Positions 1 to 8,957 of a stretch of DNA of 64,000 bases are shown piece by piece. This DNA is from Alloalcanivorax xiamenensis (GTDB taxonomy: Bacteria; Pseudomonadota; Gammaproteobacteria; Pseudomonadales; Alcanivoracaceae). Each line of letters starts with the position of its first letter. The first letter of the stretch is position 1. The notes under the pieces are model-generated. The model worked only from the letters and a program-made list of their open reading frames with translations. It was not told the DNA's origin and searched no databases. Where the stretch lies: assembly GCF_009846745.1 (NCBI RefSeq), contig NZ_AQPF01000002.1, forward strand, positions 1-64,000, written 5' to 3'. Made by a program: the position numbers and the translations under genes.

Positions 1-776
1 CCGTCGCCCAGCGGCGCGCGCCGGCTGTGGCAGCGCGCGCAGGTGTCCACCTCGGAGGCACGGGCGGCGTCGGTGAGGGGCACCTCGAAACCGTGGCCGG
101 GCACCGCTTCCGCCGGCGCCCGCGCCCACGCCAGATGCCGTGAGGCCGGGCCGTGACAGCTCTGGCAGCCCACGCCCAGGGCCCTCCAATGGCTGTCGAA
201 GCGGTCCCCGGCGGCATCATAGCCCCGTTGAAACCCGCTGGTGTGGCACTCGATGCAGATGAAGTTGGCGTTCTGGGCGGGCTGGCGCCAATGCAACGGG
301 TGCCGTTCGTCCACCTCCGGCCGGTCGTACAGATGGAACCAGGACCGCGTTTGCGTATCCCAGGCCACGCCATAGGCCTGCAGCCGCCCGCCTTCCGTTT
401 CCAGCAGGTATTGCTGCAGCGGTTCCCAGCCGAAGGTGTAGGCCACCTGGTGTTGTTCCGGTTCACCGTCCCGCTCCTGGGTGCGAATCCAGAACTCGCC
501 GTCTCTGCGAAAAAAAACGCTGCTCTGGGTCTCGCCAACGAAACCGGTGCCGTCGAAGGCGCCGCGCACGGTTTGATCGGTGGGCTCGGTCATCGCGCGA
601 TGGTGATGCGAACCGCGCCAATCGCGCACCTGGGCCTGATGGCACTGCCCGCATTGCGTCTCTTCGACCCAGTGCGCGGTAATCGGGCCGGCGGCCCCGC
701 CGCCCCGCGCCTGGAACACCGCCACCAGCACACCGGCCAGCACCGCCAACAAAGCCACCGCGACAGCGGTACGCAT
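1..776 (-). CDS. Multihaem cytochrome c, TPR-associated family (partial, 3' end outside window)
   Basis: The minus-strand frame starts with ATG at 776 and is still open at the left edge, so about 258 N-terminal residues are visible. An N-terminal hydrophobic segment (residues 4-22) is a signal peptide or anchor, implying periplasmic export. Four haem-binding CxxCH motifs are visible: CGQCH, CIECH, CQSCH and CARCH. The stretch around PLQQYLLETEGGR, followed by a W-rich segment and a CxSCHGP motif, resembles the c554-like N-terminal half of multihaem cytochromes that usually end in tetratricopeptide repeats; that half is not in view. The gene begins 2 nt after the stop of the histidine kinase and is probably cotranscribed with it. 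An electron-transfer role follows from the haem motifs; the partner is unknown. Confidence 0.85.
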   Translation of the reverse strand, partial: MRTAVAVALLAVLAGVLVAVFQARGGGAAGPITAHWVEETQCGQCHQAQVRDWRGSHHHRAMTEPTDQTVRGAFDGTGFVGETQSSVFFRRDGEFWIRTQERDGEPEQHQVAYTFGWEPLQQYLLETEGGRLQAYGVAWDTQTRSWFHLYDRPEVDERHPLHWRQPAQNANFICIECHTSGFQRGYDAAGDRFDSHWRALGVGCQSCHGPASRHLAWARAPAEAVPGHGFEVPLTDAARASEVDTCARCHSRRAPLGD

Positions 777-778
777 GG

Positions 779-2602
779 CTACGCCACCGGATCCGGCTGG
801 CCCCGGTCCGGCTCCGCGCCGGGCAGACGCAGGGGCAGCAGCAGAGTCAGACGGGTGCCGCCGGCCAGGGGTTCGATGTCGATCACACCGTTCAGTTGCC
901 GGACCCGGCGACGCATGTTGATCAGTCCCTCACCACCCCGCTCGGGCCGGCGCGGAAAGGGGCGGCCATCGTTTTCCACCGTGATGCACGCCTGGCCGCA
1001 CTCGGACCGGGCGCCACGTACCGTGATCCGGGTGGCGCCGCCGTGCCGCAGGGCGTTGGTGATCGCCTCCTGCAGGATGCGCAACACATTGAGCGCGTGG
1101 GACGGGGTGACCCCGGCGATCTCCGGCAGCGGTGCCAGCGACCAGTCCATCGCCACGCCCAACCGTTTGAGCTGCCGCTCCAGACGTTCCCGCAATCCCG
1201 CCAGAGCCACCGGCAGTTCGTGGTCGTCGATGTCCAGCGAATGAATCACCAGCCGCAGATCATCCAGGGCCTCGCGGGCGGCGCCTTCCACCCGTTCCGA
1301 TTTCTCCCGCTCCGAAAGCGCGATGATCGAGGCCAGATGACCGGACAGGCCATCGTGCAGGTCAGCGGTCAGGCGCCGACGTTCCTCGCTGAGCGCCCGC
1401 GCGGCGGTTTCGCGGCGTTCGTCCTGGTGCAGCCGCTCAAGCTCCCGTTCCTGCTCCCGCAGCCGTTGCGTCAGATAACCATTGATGTTGTCCAGACGCC
1501 CCAGGCTCAGACCCAGACGGCGCATCAGGATCATGGCAATGCCGATCATCATCGCCGGGCGGTAATACACCGACAGGAAGATCGGCCCGTCCAGCCAGGT
1601 CATGATGATGGCGAAGTCGTGCAGGGCCGCCACCGTCGACAGCAACAGCGGCAGCACCAGCAGCCAGGCTTCCTCGACCCGCCGTGCCAGCGCCGCCCAC
1701 ACCAGAATCGCCAGTGCCGCCAACTGCCCGAGCATGTTCAGTGGCGCATTGACGAACAGCACCACCTGCGCCGGCGGCACCAGCCCCAGGGCGCTGACCA
1801 GAATGCAGGCGGCGGGCACGCCCGGCACCGTGATCTTCAACCAGCGCGGTACCGGCACACCGGCGATCAGCAAAACGGTGATCACCAGGATTTCGCAGGC
1901 CGCCGAACCGGCCATGATGGCGTAGTACATGGCCTCGACCGGCGTCGGCAGCAACTCCCGCATCATTCCCAGATAAACGAACATGGAGGTGGTCAACAAC
2001 AGGAACAGCCAGCCGAACAACGACTCCTGGGGCCGGTAAAGCCACACCACCAGAACCACCAGAGCGATCAGCAGTTGCCCGGCGGGCACCATCAAGCGCA
2101 GGTACTCAAGCACGAACACCCGGGTCCGGTAATACGGCGCCAGCCGTTCGGCCTTGTCCACGTACAGAGTGGAGAGGTAACCGGGTACCAGGCCCAGGGT
2201 CTGCACCCGGATATCGACCTGGTTCCCGCCGCGCTCGAGCAGCTTCCCCGGCAACGCCACCAGCGCCGGAACGCCCGAGGCCAACGACACCAGGGTGGTG
2301 CGGTTTTCCGTGTCCGCGATCCGTTCGCCGGCCACTTCGACCACCGCCCGCTGGCTGATTGTCGGCAAATAAAGAGTGACCGGGTCCCGGCCATCCCAGT
2401 CAAACTGGATGCGATAGTGTTCCCAGCCGCCGGCGGGGCGGCCGGCCTGGGGCAGGGATACCGGCGTCCAGACGCCATCCTGATAGCGCTCAGCGGTGTC
2501 GATGCGGCCGCTGGCCGGCTCCGGCAGGGTCCCCCACAGCGGAGCGCTGGCAAGCAGCGCCATCACCGCCCACAACACCGCGAACCCCACCGTGCGCTTC
2601 AC
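779..2602 (-). CDS. 7TM-type sensor histidine kinase (NarX/LiaS-like HisKA_3 class)
   Basis: A 607-aa membrane histidine kinase. GTG at 2602 is preferred because it overlaps the TGA of the response regulator (GTGA) and is followed by a signal or TM segment; a longer upstream frame exists but runs through the regulator gene. Order: N-terminal hydrophobic helix, periplasmic beta-rich region (about 35-190), about seven hydrophobic helices (about 190-385), a charged coiled coil, the dimerisation box RRRLTADLHDG with phospho-accepting His416, and an HATPase domain (N-box EAITNALRHGG, G-box GGEGLINMRRR). The architecture resembles 7TMR-DISM kinases. It should phosphorylate the adjacent NarL-type regulator. 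The signal is unknown; linkage to a multihaem cytochrome makes a redox-related cue possible (inference). Confidence 0.88.
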   Translation of the reverse strand: MKRTVGFAVLWAVMALLASAPLWGTLPEPASGRIDTAERYQDGVWTPVSLPQAGRPAGGWEHYRIQFDWDGRDPVTLYLPTISQRAVVEVAGERIADTENRTTLVSLASGVPALVALPGKLLERGGNQVDIRVQTLGLVPGYLSTLYVDKAERLAPYYRTRVFVLEYLRLMVPAGQLLIALVVLVVWLYRPQESLFGWLFLLLTTSMFVYLGMMRELLPTPVEAMYYAIMAGSAACEILVITVLLIAGVPVPRWLKITVPGVPAACILVSALGLVPPAQVVLFVNAPLNMLGQLAALAILVWAALARRVEEAWLLVLPLLLSTVAALHDFAIIMTWLDGPIFLSVYYRPAMMIGIAMILMRRLGLSLGRLDNINGYLTQRLREQERELERLHQDERRETAARALSEERRRLTADLHDGLSGHLASIIALSEREKSERVEGAAREALDDLRLVIHSLDIDDHELPVALAGLRERLERQLKRLGVAMDWSLAPLPEIAGVTPSHALNVLRILQEAITNALRHGGATRITVRGARSECGQACITVENDGRPFPRRPERGGEGLINMRRRVRQLNGVIDIEPLAGGTRLTLLLPLRLPGAEPDRGQPDPVA

Positions 2603-3252
2603 AGCCGCAACAACCCGCGTTTGGACGCTTCGTAAACGGCCTCGGACCGATTGTTCGCCGCCAGCTTCCGGTAGATGTTCTTGATGTGCACCGGCACGGT
2701 CTGGCGGGAAATGCCCAGCCATTCGGCCAGTTCCGTGTAGGTGAAACCTTTGGCGATCCCCCGCAGGATATCCATTTCCCGTGGCGTCAGACCTGGCCCG
2801 GTGGCGTCATCCGCCGGCTTGTTCATGCGACGCACCAGAATCCTGGCGATGGAAGAGGAAATCGGCGAACGCCCGGCACGCAGCTCCTCGATGGCTTCCA
2901 CCAGTTCGATGGAGTCGGCGTCCTTGAGCAAATAACCCACCGCGCCGGCCTCGATGGCGGCAAGCACGGTTTCGTCGTCGGCCAGCACCGAGATGACCAT
3001 GGTATCGGCGTCGGGATGGCGTTGACGCAATCGGCGGATGGCGTCTATGCCGTGACCGTCCGGAAGATTCAGATCGGTCATCAACAGATCCACCGGATGC
3101 TGATCCAGCGCCGTCAGCGCTTGTTCCAACGTGGCGCAGACCGCCACCAACTCGCCGCCGTCCCAGGCATGGAGAATGGCCACGAAGCGTTCGCGCAAAG
3201 GCGCGTCGTCCTCAAGCAGTACGATACGCACCGTGCCGCTGGTCCCCGTCAT
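2599..3252 (-). CDS. NarL/FixJ-family response regulator
   Basis: A 217-aa two-domain regulator. ATG at 3252 gives a start four residues before the beta-1 strand (TVRIVLLEDD) of the receiver domain; the open frame continues upstream but that extension looks non-coding. The receiver has acidic pocket ED, phospho-acceptor Asp60 in LLMTDLNLP, and the conserved K in GYLLKDAD. The C-terminal LuxR-type HTH has LTPREMDIL and the recognition region YTELAEWLGISRQTVPVHIKNIYRKL. It is upstream of and overlaps its cognate kinase by 4 nt. The divergent sulfatase gene begins 156 bp away, so it is a candidate target. Confidence 0.92.
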   Translation of the reverse strand: MTGTSGTVRIVLLEDDAPLRERFVAILHAWDGGELVAVCATLEQALTALDQHPVDLLMTDLNLPDGHGIDAIRRLRQRHPDADTMVISVLADDETVLAAIEAGAVGYLLKDADSIELVEAIEELRAGRSPISSSIARILVRRMNKPADDATGPGLTPREMDILRGIAKGFTYTELAEWLGISRQTVPVHIKNIYRKLAANNRSEAVYEASKRGLLRL

Positions 3253-3317
3253 TGTTGTTTTCCCCAGGCTGCAAGAATCGCCAGCGACAGAATGCCCCAC
3301 CCGCCCATCGCCGTTGG

Positions 3318-3335
3318 ATACCCCATTTATGGTAT
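3318..3335. promoter_or_regulatory. Candidate regulator operator between regulator and sulfatase genes
   Basis: In the 156-bp divergent spacer there is an interrupted dyad, ATACC-N8-GGTAT, overlapping a second dyad, CCCAT-N7-ATGGG. NarL-type regulators bind short inverted heptamers, so this is a plausible site for the neighbouring regulator. The assignment rests only on symmetry and position. Confidence 0.25.
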
Positions 3336-3408
3336 GGGCTTGCGGTCCGGCGCAAGAAAAAGATAACCGGGGCGGAAAAGCATTTACCAACAAGAAAAGG
3401 GGGATAGC

Positions 3409-5658
3409 ATGAAACCATCATTAAGCGGCCTGACGCTGGCAGGTTGTGCCTTGTTCACGCTCGGCGGCTGCTTCGATTCGGACTCCGGATCATCGCGGGA
3501 TGGTAGCGCGGACGCACCCACGCCACCCAACATTCTGTTTATCGTGGTCGACGATGCCGGTATCGATCAGTTCCGGGCGTTCGGTTACGGCGGCGCGATC
3601 CCGGCGAAAACCAGTAGCATCGACGCCATCGCCAACGCCGGAGTACGATTCCGCAACACCTGGTCGATGCCCACCTGCTCGCCGACCCGCGCCACCTTTT
3701 TCGAGGGTCGCTATCCGTTCCGCAACAACGTGCGCAACGCCATCGTTTCCAATGACCTGGCCAATTCCCAGGTGTCGCCCTACACCCTGACCGTGCCACG
3801 GCTGCTTCGGGAAGAAGCCGGCTACGTCAGCGCCCTGATCGGCAAGATGCACCTGACCGGTTCCGACCTGGGCCCCGAGAATCATCCGCTGGGCGACGGC
3901 GCCATGCGTGAACTGGGCTGGGACTACTTCGCCGGCTATCTGGATGGCGCGCCCTACCCGATCGATACCACCGGCGGCGGCGTGGCGGCGGAGGGCACCT
4001 ACCAGTGCGGCTTCGTGCCCAACACCGTGGCCGACAGCGAGAACGGCGCGGACTTCGGTGTCTGCTATCTGGCCGATGGCGGGCATCTGATCATGAACGA
4101 CCTGGACGCCTACCCGACGCCGGGACGTACCTGCGTGGAACGCGGCGGCCTGTTCGATCCCGAGGCCACGGTGTACAGCGACGTGCGCCGAGCCGAACTC
4201 GACTTCACTGTCCAGAACGGCTATTACACCGGCGAATGGAAAATCAATCACGCCGATGGCCGCGACGAAACCCTGCTCGCCGCCGATCCCCGCGCCCGCG
4301 GTTACCGCACCGTGCGGGAGACCGACCGCGCCATCGACTGGATCACGCAAACCCGCGCCCGGCAGCCCGGCACCCCCTGGATGCTCAGCCTCGGCTATTC
4401 CGCCCTGCATGCACCGCTGCAACCGCCGCCGGCGGCCCTGCTGCCGCACCCGGACGCGGACCTCAGCCTGCTCGGCTGCGGCACCCCCGCCGCCAATCAG
4501 TTGGCGGAACTGGGCATCGTCGATCCCACCGAAGCGGCGGATTTCGCCCAGCAACGGGCGGTGGCCCAACACATGCTGGAGGCGGTGGATCATGAGATCG
4601 GGCGCCTGCTGGTGGAAACCGGCATCGCCAAGCGGCTCGATGACGGCACCCTGCGCTACAATCCGGACAGCAACACCGTAGTGGTGTTCACCAGCGACAA
4701 CGGCACTTACATGCCCAGCGTCAAACTGCCGTTCGATCCGGTACGGGCCAAAGGCTCGCTCTATCAATCCGGCGTCTGGGTGCCGCTGGCGGTGGCCGGC
4801 CCTGAATCCATCGTCAACAGCCCGGACCGCGACGTGCCGCACATGGTCAACAACACCGATCTGTTCAGCCTGTTCCGGGAAATCGCCGGCATCGGCGAGG
4901 AGCGTCTGCCCGCCTCGGTGCAACTGGACGCCCGGCCGGTGATGCCCTACCTGACCGAACCGGACCACCAGGCCATTCGCGACACCAACTTCAGCGAGCT
5001 GGGCACCAATTTCAGCGCTGATCCCGCTCCGCCCTGCGTCATTCCCGGCGCCAATGTGTGCGTGGAAATCTTCCCGCAACAGGGCGTCTGCGAAGACCAG
5101 AGCGGCATCTGGTACGGTCCCGGCGGCGTGGCCGGCGCGGACGGTTTCAATTCCTGCTGCGCGGTCAACGATTACCGGGTATCCCAGGGCGAGGACCCGG
5201 TAAAACTGTTTCCTCACCATCAGAGCACTCTGCGTGACGAACACTATAAGCTGGTGCGCATCAGCCGCCTGGACTGCGCCACGGACACCTTCATCGATAG
5301 CGAGGAATTCTACGAGATCAATGAAAGCCCGGACCCGCTGACCTTGAAACTCGACCGCGAAGACCAGGACCTGCTGGCGGGCAAAACGCCGGATCAACTG
5401 ACCGCCACGGAGCAAACCCATTACGCGGCCTTGAGCAACGGTTTGACCGACTTGCTGGCCAGAGACAGCGCATGCCCCGGCGACGGCAACGACGATGGCA
5501 GGGTCGACGCCACCGACCTGGAGCAATGGGCCTGGTGGGCCGACCCCGATCAGGGCGGCGGCCTGTCGAGCTGGTACGACGTCAACCTGGATGGCGTGAC
5601 CGACACCGCCGACCGCGATCTGATCGAGGCCAATATGGGGCTGGACTGCCGGCCCTGA
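3409..5658 (+). CDS. Lipoprotein sulfatase with C-terminal dockerin-like repeats
   Basis: A 749-aa formylglycine-type sulfatase. The N-terminus has a lipoprotein signal with lipobox LGGC (Cys21), so it should be membrane-anchored on the periplasmic or outer face. The sulfatase fold begins at PPNILFIVVDDAG with metal-binding Asp48/Asp49, and the activation motif CSPTR carries Cys90, the residue converted to formylglycine in Cys-type sulfatases. Later motifs include IGKMHL, TSDNGTY and VRAKGSLYQSG. The last 60 residues hold two calcium-binding loops, DGNDDGRVDATD and DVNLDGVTDTAD, the pattern of a type I dockerin. Substrate cannot be read from sequence. It is divergent from a two-component system, and a formylglycine-generating enzyme is not in the window. 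Confidence 0.9.
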   Translation: MKPSLSGLTLAGCALFTLGGCFDSDSGSSRDGSADAPTPPNILFIVVDDAGIDQFRAFGYGGAIPAKTSSIDAIANAGVRFRNTWSMPTCSPTRATFFEGRYPFRNNVRNAIVSNDLANSQVSPYTLTVPRLLREEAGYVSALIGKMHLTGSDLGPENHPLGDGAMRELGWDYFAGYLDGAPYPIDTTGGGVAAEGTYQCGFVPNTVADSENGADFGVCYLADGGHLIMNDLDAYPTPGRTCVERGGLFDPEATVYSDVRRAELDFTVQNGYYTGEWKINHADGRDETLLAADPRARGYRTVRETDRAIDWITQTRARQPGTPWMLSLGYSALHAPLQPPPAALLPHPDADLSLLGCGTPAANQLAELGIVDPTEAADFAQQRAVAQHMLEAVDHEIGRLLVETGIAKRLDDGTLRYNPDSNTVVVFTSDNGTYMPSVKLPFDPVRAKGSLYQSGVWVPLAVAGPESIVNSPDRDVPHMVNNTDLFSLFREIAGIGEERLPASVQLDARPVMPYLTEPDHQAIRDTNFSELGTNFSADPAPPCVIPGANVCVEIFPQQGVCEDQSGIWYGPGGVAGADGFNSCCAVNDYRVSQGEDPVKLFPHHQSTLRDEHYKLVRISRLDCATDTFIDSEEFYEINESPDPLTLKLDREDQDLLAGKTPDQLTATEQTHYAALSNGLTDLLARDSACPGDGNDDGRVDATDLEQWAWWADPDQGGGLSSWYDVNLDGVTDTADRDLIEANMGLDCRP

Positions 5659-5701
5659 AGCTCCGGCATTGAGGTATTGCTTACACGCGATACGCTGGCA
5701 C

Positions 5702-5722
5702 GCGGGGACCTCAGGTCCCCGC
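5702..5722. terminator. Palindromic terminator candidate between convergent genes
   Basis: A near-perfect 10-bp inverted repeat (GCGGGGACCT and AGGTCCCCGC) lies between the sulfatase stop (5658) and the end of the TRAP permease gene, overlapping the last codons of the permease. A short TGTTT tract follows on the plus strand. It could end the sulfatase transcript; the weak T-run lowers confidence. Confidence 0.5.
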
Positions 5723-7729
5723 TGTTTGCCCTGCCGGCATGGTCCGCACCGATAGCCAGGCAGCGCCGATGGCGGGCACCAGCAGCGCGGCGCTGATCAG
5801 GGACAGGGTCAGGTTGGTCAGTGGCACCGGGCCTCCTCCCGGGATAGCCAGCAGCATGCCGCCGCCGATCAGCGCCAGCCGGATCGGCCACTCCAGAACC
5901 CGGTTTACCGACAGGTCGCCGACACCCAGCAGGTAGCCCTGCATGGCGCAGGCGATCAGCAGCACGCCAAAGAACGCCTGAGTGATCACCACCACAACCT
6001 CATGCCAGGCCCCCTGAAAAATCAGCGCCGGATTCAGTACGAACAGGAACGGAATGAAATAGATCACACTGCCCAGCCGCATCGCCTGGACTCCGGTTTC
6101 CATTGCCCTTGCTCCGGCCACCGTGGCGGCGGCGAAGGCACCGAGGGCCACCGGCGGCGTAATGAAACTGAGCATGCCCCAGTAAAGAATGAACAGGTGG
6201 ACCGCCAACGGGTCCATGCCACCACCGTTGATCAGCGCCGGCGCCAGTGCCACCGCCAGGAAGATGTAGGCCGCCGTCACTGTCATGCCGATACCGAGAA
6301 TAAAGCTGGTCAGCGCCCCCATCAGCAACAGCACCAGAGTGTTGCCGCCAGCCAGGAAAATCAGGTCGTTGGCGATGGTGCCGGAAAGTCCGGTCACCGA
6401 CAGCGCGCCCACCAGCAGGCCGACCCCGGCCAGGATGGCGATCAGTTCGGCAAACAGCTTGCCCGAGGTCGAGAAGAAATTCTTGACCTCCCGCCAGCCC
6501 CAGCGCTGATAAGGCAGGAGCTGATTGATGATCAGCAGCAGCGCCGTGGCGAAGAACGGCGCGGTGGCCTCCCGCCGCAGGAAGAACAGCAACCAGATCA
6601 GCAAAGCGAAGACAAAAATGAAATACCAGCCTTCTTTCAGCGTCTGGCGCAACGATGGCAGCTCGTCCTCCGGCAGGCCCTTGATCCCGTATCTGGCCGC
6701 GTAGGCATCGATCTGGATGAACAGCCCGAGGAAATAGAGCACCGAAGGCACCACCGCGGCCAGGGCGATGGTACCGTAGGGAATGTTCAGGAACGACGCC
6801 ATGATGAAGGCGGTGGCGCCCATCACCGGCGGCATCAGCACCCCCCCGGTGGAAGCACAGGCCTCCACGCCGGCGGCATAGGATTTGCCGAACCCCATCC
6901 GGCGCATGGCGGGGATCGACATGACGCCGGTGGTCATGACATTGGTGATCACGCTGCCGCTCATCGAGCCCATCAACCCGCTGGAAAACACCGCCACCTT
7001 GGCGGGCCCGCCACGGACGTGGCCAAGCAGGGAAAACGCCAGGTTAATGAAAAACTTGCCGCCGCCGGTTTGCTGCAGAGCCACTCCGAACAGCAGGAAG
7101 CCGATCACCAGATTGGCGAACGCCTGCAGTGGGATCCCCATGATGCCTTCCCGGCTCATGGCCAGATAAATAGCGGTAGCGTCCGGGCTGGAAGGAAAAC
7201 CCTGGATCGGCCCGGGCATCACATCGGCGAAGATCGGATAGAGGCTGGCACAGCCAACGATCACGGCGATCGGCCAGCCGCCCGCCCGGCGTACCGCTTC
7301 CACTACAATCGCCCAGAACAAAAAGCTCAGGGTCACCGCGTGGCCCGGCGCGGCGTATTCCCAGCCCCGGTTGAGGATATGTTCCGCGTTGTAAACAAAG
7401 AAGGCGCACACCACCACGGCGGCGATGAACAGCAGTACGTCATACCAGGGCACCCGGTCCCGGGCACCATGGCGATTGATCGGCCAGAGCAGAAACACCA
7501 ACGGCAGCATCAGGGCCACCACGGTGTAGAAAAACTGGCTTTCCACCCGGGTGATGAGGTTGATGATCTGCAGGTTGAACAGGTAGTCAATGGTGATCAG
7601 AGTCAGGGCCAGGGTGGCCAGTCTCGGCACCCATAGCCAGAAACCGGAAAGGGAGCGAATGCCGGAAATATTTTCCGGCTGGCTGACCGTATCCCTGGGG
7701 GACGTTGCCTGAGTCGAACTCATGGTCAT
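5711..7729 (-). CDS. TRAP transporter fused permease (TAXI type)
   Basis: A 672-aa integral membrane protein combining the small (DctQ-like) and large (DctM-like) TRAP subunits in one chain, the form that pairs with TAXI solute-binding proteins. Many hydrophobic helices are visible, with the large-subunit motif region GGPAKVAVFSSGLMGSMSGS and the downstream GVLMPPVMGATAFIMA, typical of fused TRAP permeases. Such systems use an ion gradient to import organic acids captured by the periplasmic binding protein. ATG 7729 has GGAG 4 nt upstream; ATG 7723 is an alternative. The TAXI gene lies 40 nt upstream on the same strand, so they form an operon. Confidence 0.93.
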   Translation of the reverse strand: MTMSSTQATSPRDTVSQPENISGIRSLSGFWLWVPRLATLALTLITIDYLFNLQIINLITRVESQFFYTVVALMLPLVFLLWPINRHGARDRVPWYDVLLFIAAVVVCAFFVYNAEHILNRGWEYAAPGHAVTLSFLFWAIVVEAVRRAGGWPIAVIVGCASLYPIFADVMPGPIQGFPSSPDATAIYLAMSREGIMGIPLQAFANLVIGFLLFGVALQQTGGGKFFINLAFSLLGHVRGGPAKVAVFSSGLMGSMSGSVITNVMTTGVMSIPAMRRMGFGKSYAAGVEACASTGGVLMPPVMGATAFIMASFLNIPYGTIALAAVVPSVLYFLGLFIQIDAYAARYGIKGLPEDELPSLRQTLKEGWYFIFVFALLIWLLFFLRREATAPFFATALLLIINQLLPYQRWGWREVKNFFSTSGKLFAELIAILAGVGLLVGALSVTGLSGTIANDLIFLAGGNTLVLLLMGALTSFILGIGMTVTAAYIFLAVALAPALINGGGMDPLAVHLFILYWGMLSFITPPVALGAFAAATVAGARAMETGVQAMRLGSVIYFIPFLFVLNPALIFQGAWHEVVVVITQAFFGVLLIACAMQGYLLGVGDLSVNRVLEWPIRLALIGGGMLLAIPGGGPVPLTNLTLSLISAALLVPAIGAAWLSVRTMPAGQTAGT

Positions 7730-7769
7730 GAAACTCCGGGCGGGAACTTGCGAGCACAGGATGACGGGT

Positions 7770-8936
7770 TCAATAGAAGACCGGGTTCATGTCTTCGGCT
7801 TCAAGGGCATCGGCCCGTGCCTGCATCCATGCCTCACGGAACTGATCCTGATCCGAGGGCGGGTTGTCATCGACAAAGGCATTCCAGGTCTCGATCAGCA
7901 GTTCCTGGCGCCGGACCAACTGATCCTGGTGTGCCTGCATCTCATCGGTCCAGATACCGATGTCCTTGTAGTACCGCACCACCGCGTCATGGAACGGAAT
8001 CACCCAAAACATATTCTGGCTGTCGATCCCGTACCCGGTAGCGCCCGGCGCATCGTTCTTATATTCGTCGGAGTCTTCGTGTATGACCTTGATCAGGTTA
8101 TAGACGATGTCCGCATCGTAGTTGCGGGTCGCCACCATGACCGGATACGGATAGCTTGCGAACGCGTGGGGGTGGTCTTTGTTAACGACGCCACCCGCCG
8201 CCGACGTCACTTCATGAGACTGGAAGTAAGGCGCCACGTCCTTCATGCGCGCCCATCCTTCCTGATCATCCGGGCTCAGCTCTGGCCAGGTAATGCCTCT
8301 CGGGCTGGCGGCAACCTGTTCCGGCGCTGGCGCGGATGTCATGGTGAAGGCCGCGTCCGCCAGTCCTTGAATGATGCCGTCGAAGGAACGGTTATAGCCG
8401 GGGAACTCCACCCGTTCCACGTCATCCCAACTGAGCCCGCCAAACGCCAGATAGGCTTCGGTACCGAGGTTCAACGACGGCGCGCCTCGGATCCAGGCGA
8501 CTTTTTTGCCCTTCAAATCGGCGGGGGTTTTGACATCGAGATCACCGGCCACCACCAACCCCATGCCAAAATCAGCGATGGACGTTCGGATCACACGAAC
8601 CGGTTGCGGGCCCCAGGCGGCATCGGCAAACAGGAGCACTCCTTCCGATGCGTAGTAGCTGGCGATACCACAACCGCACAGATCAACACGGCCGGTTCTT
8701 AACGGTGTCATCCGGGAGACATCGTTATCACCGGGCAATACCCGAACCGATACGTTGAACTTTTTCTTGAGCACATTCCCCAGCGCCAAAAGCTGAGCAT
8801 AGTTCGCCGAGGAGGTCGGATAGGAAGTCCAGGCCATGGTCGAGGGAAGCGGGCTCGCGGTATCGGCGGATACCGGATTCAAGGCGGCAACGCCCGCGAA
8901 TGCAAATACCGCCACAATGTTCTTCAGATAACGCAT
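7770..8936 (-). CDS. TAXI-family TRAP solute-binding protein
   Basis: A 388-aa periplasmic protein with a Sec signal peptide ending near VSADTA. The mature part starts with SYPTSSANYAQLLALGNVL, the position where TAXI proteins bind their ligand through a serine/threonine-rich loop, and continues with RTGRVDLCGCGIASYYASEG and DLKGKKVAWIRGAPSLNLG. It delivers substrate to the fused permease encoded 40 nt downstream. Compared with the second TAXI protein in this window it lacks a lipobox, so it should be soluble. The ligand is unknown. Linkage to an acyl-CoA ligase suggests an organic acid that is converted to a CoA ester. Confidence 0.9.
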   Translation of the reverse strand: MRYLKNIVAVFAFAGVAALNPVSADTASPLPSTMAWTSYPTSSANYAQLLALGNVLKKKFNVSVRVLPGDNDVSRMTPLRTGRVDLCGCGIASYYASEGVLLFADAAWGPQPVRVIRTSIADFGMGLVVAGDLDVKTPADLKGKKVAWIRGAPSLNLGTEAYLAFGGLSWDDVERVEFPGYNRSFDGIIQGLADAAFTMTSAPAPEQVAASPRGITWPELSPDDQEGWARMKDVAPYFQSHEVTSAAGGVVNKDHPHAFASYPYPVMVATRNYDADIVYNLIKVIHEDSDEYKNDAPGATGYGIDSQNMFWVIPFHDAVVRYYKDIGIWTDEMQAHQDQLVRRQELLIETWNAFVDDNPPSDQDQFREAWMQARADALEAEDMNPVFY

Positions 8937-8957
8937 TAAAAACCTCCTCTTTTTATT

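Noticed and set aside
896..2635. A 579-codon open frame opposite the histidine kinase; similar long frames opposite the sulfatase, the TRAP permease, groEL, ftsZ, ftsA and murC.
   Set aside because: All are third-position GC artefacts in the opposite strand of well-supported genes.
2603..2722. Longer N-terminus for the sensor kinase.
   Set aside because: The extension overlaps the conserved HTH-coding part of the regulator gene; the GTGA overlap start fits better.
5467..5655. Evidence for a cellulosome.
   Set aside because: Only one dockerin-like tail is present, with no cohesin or scaffoldin in the window.
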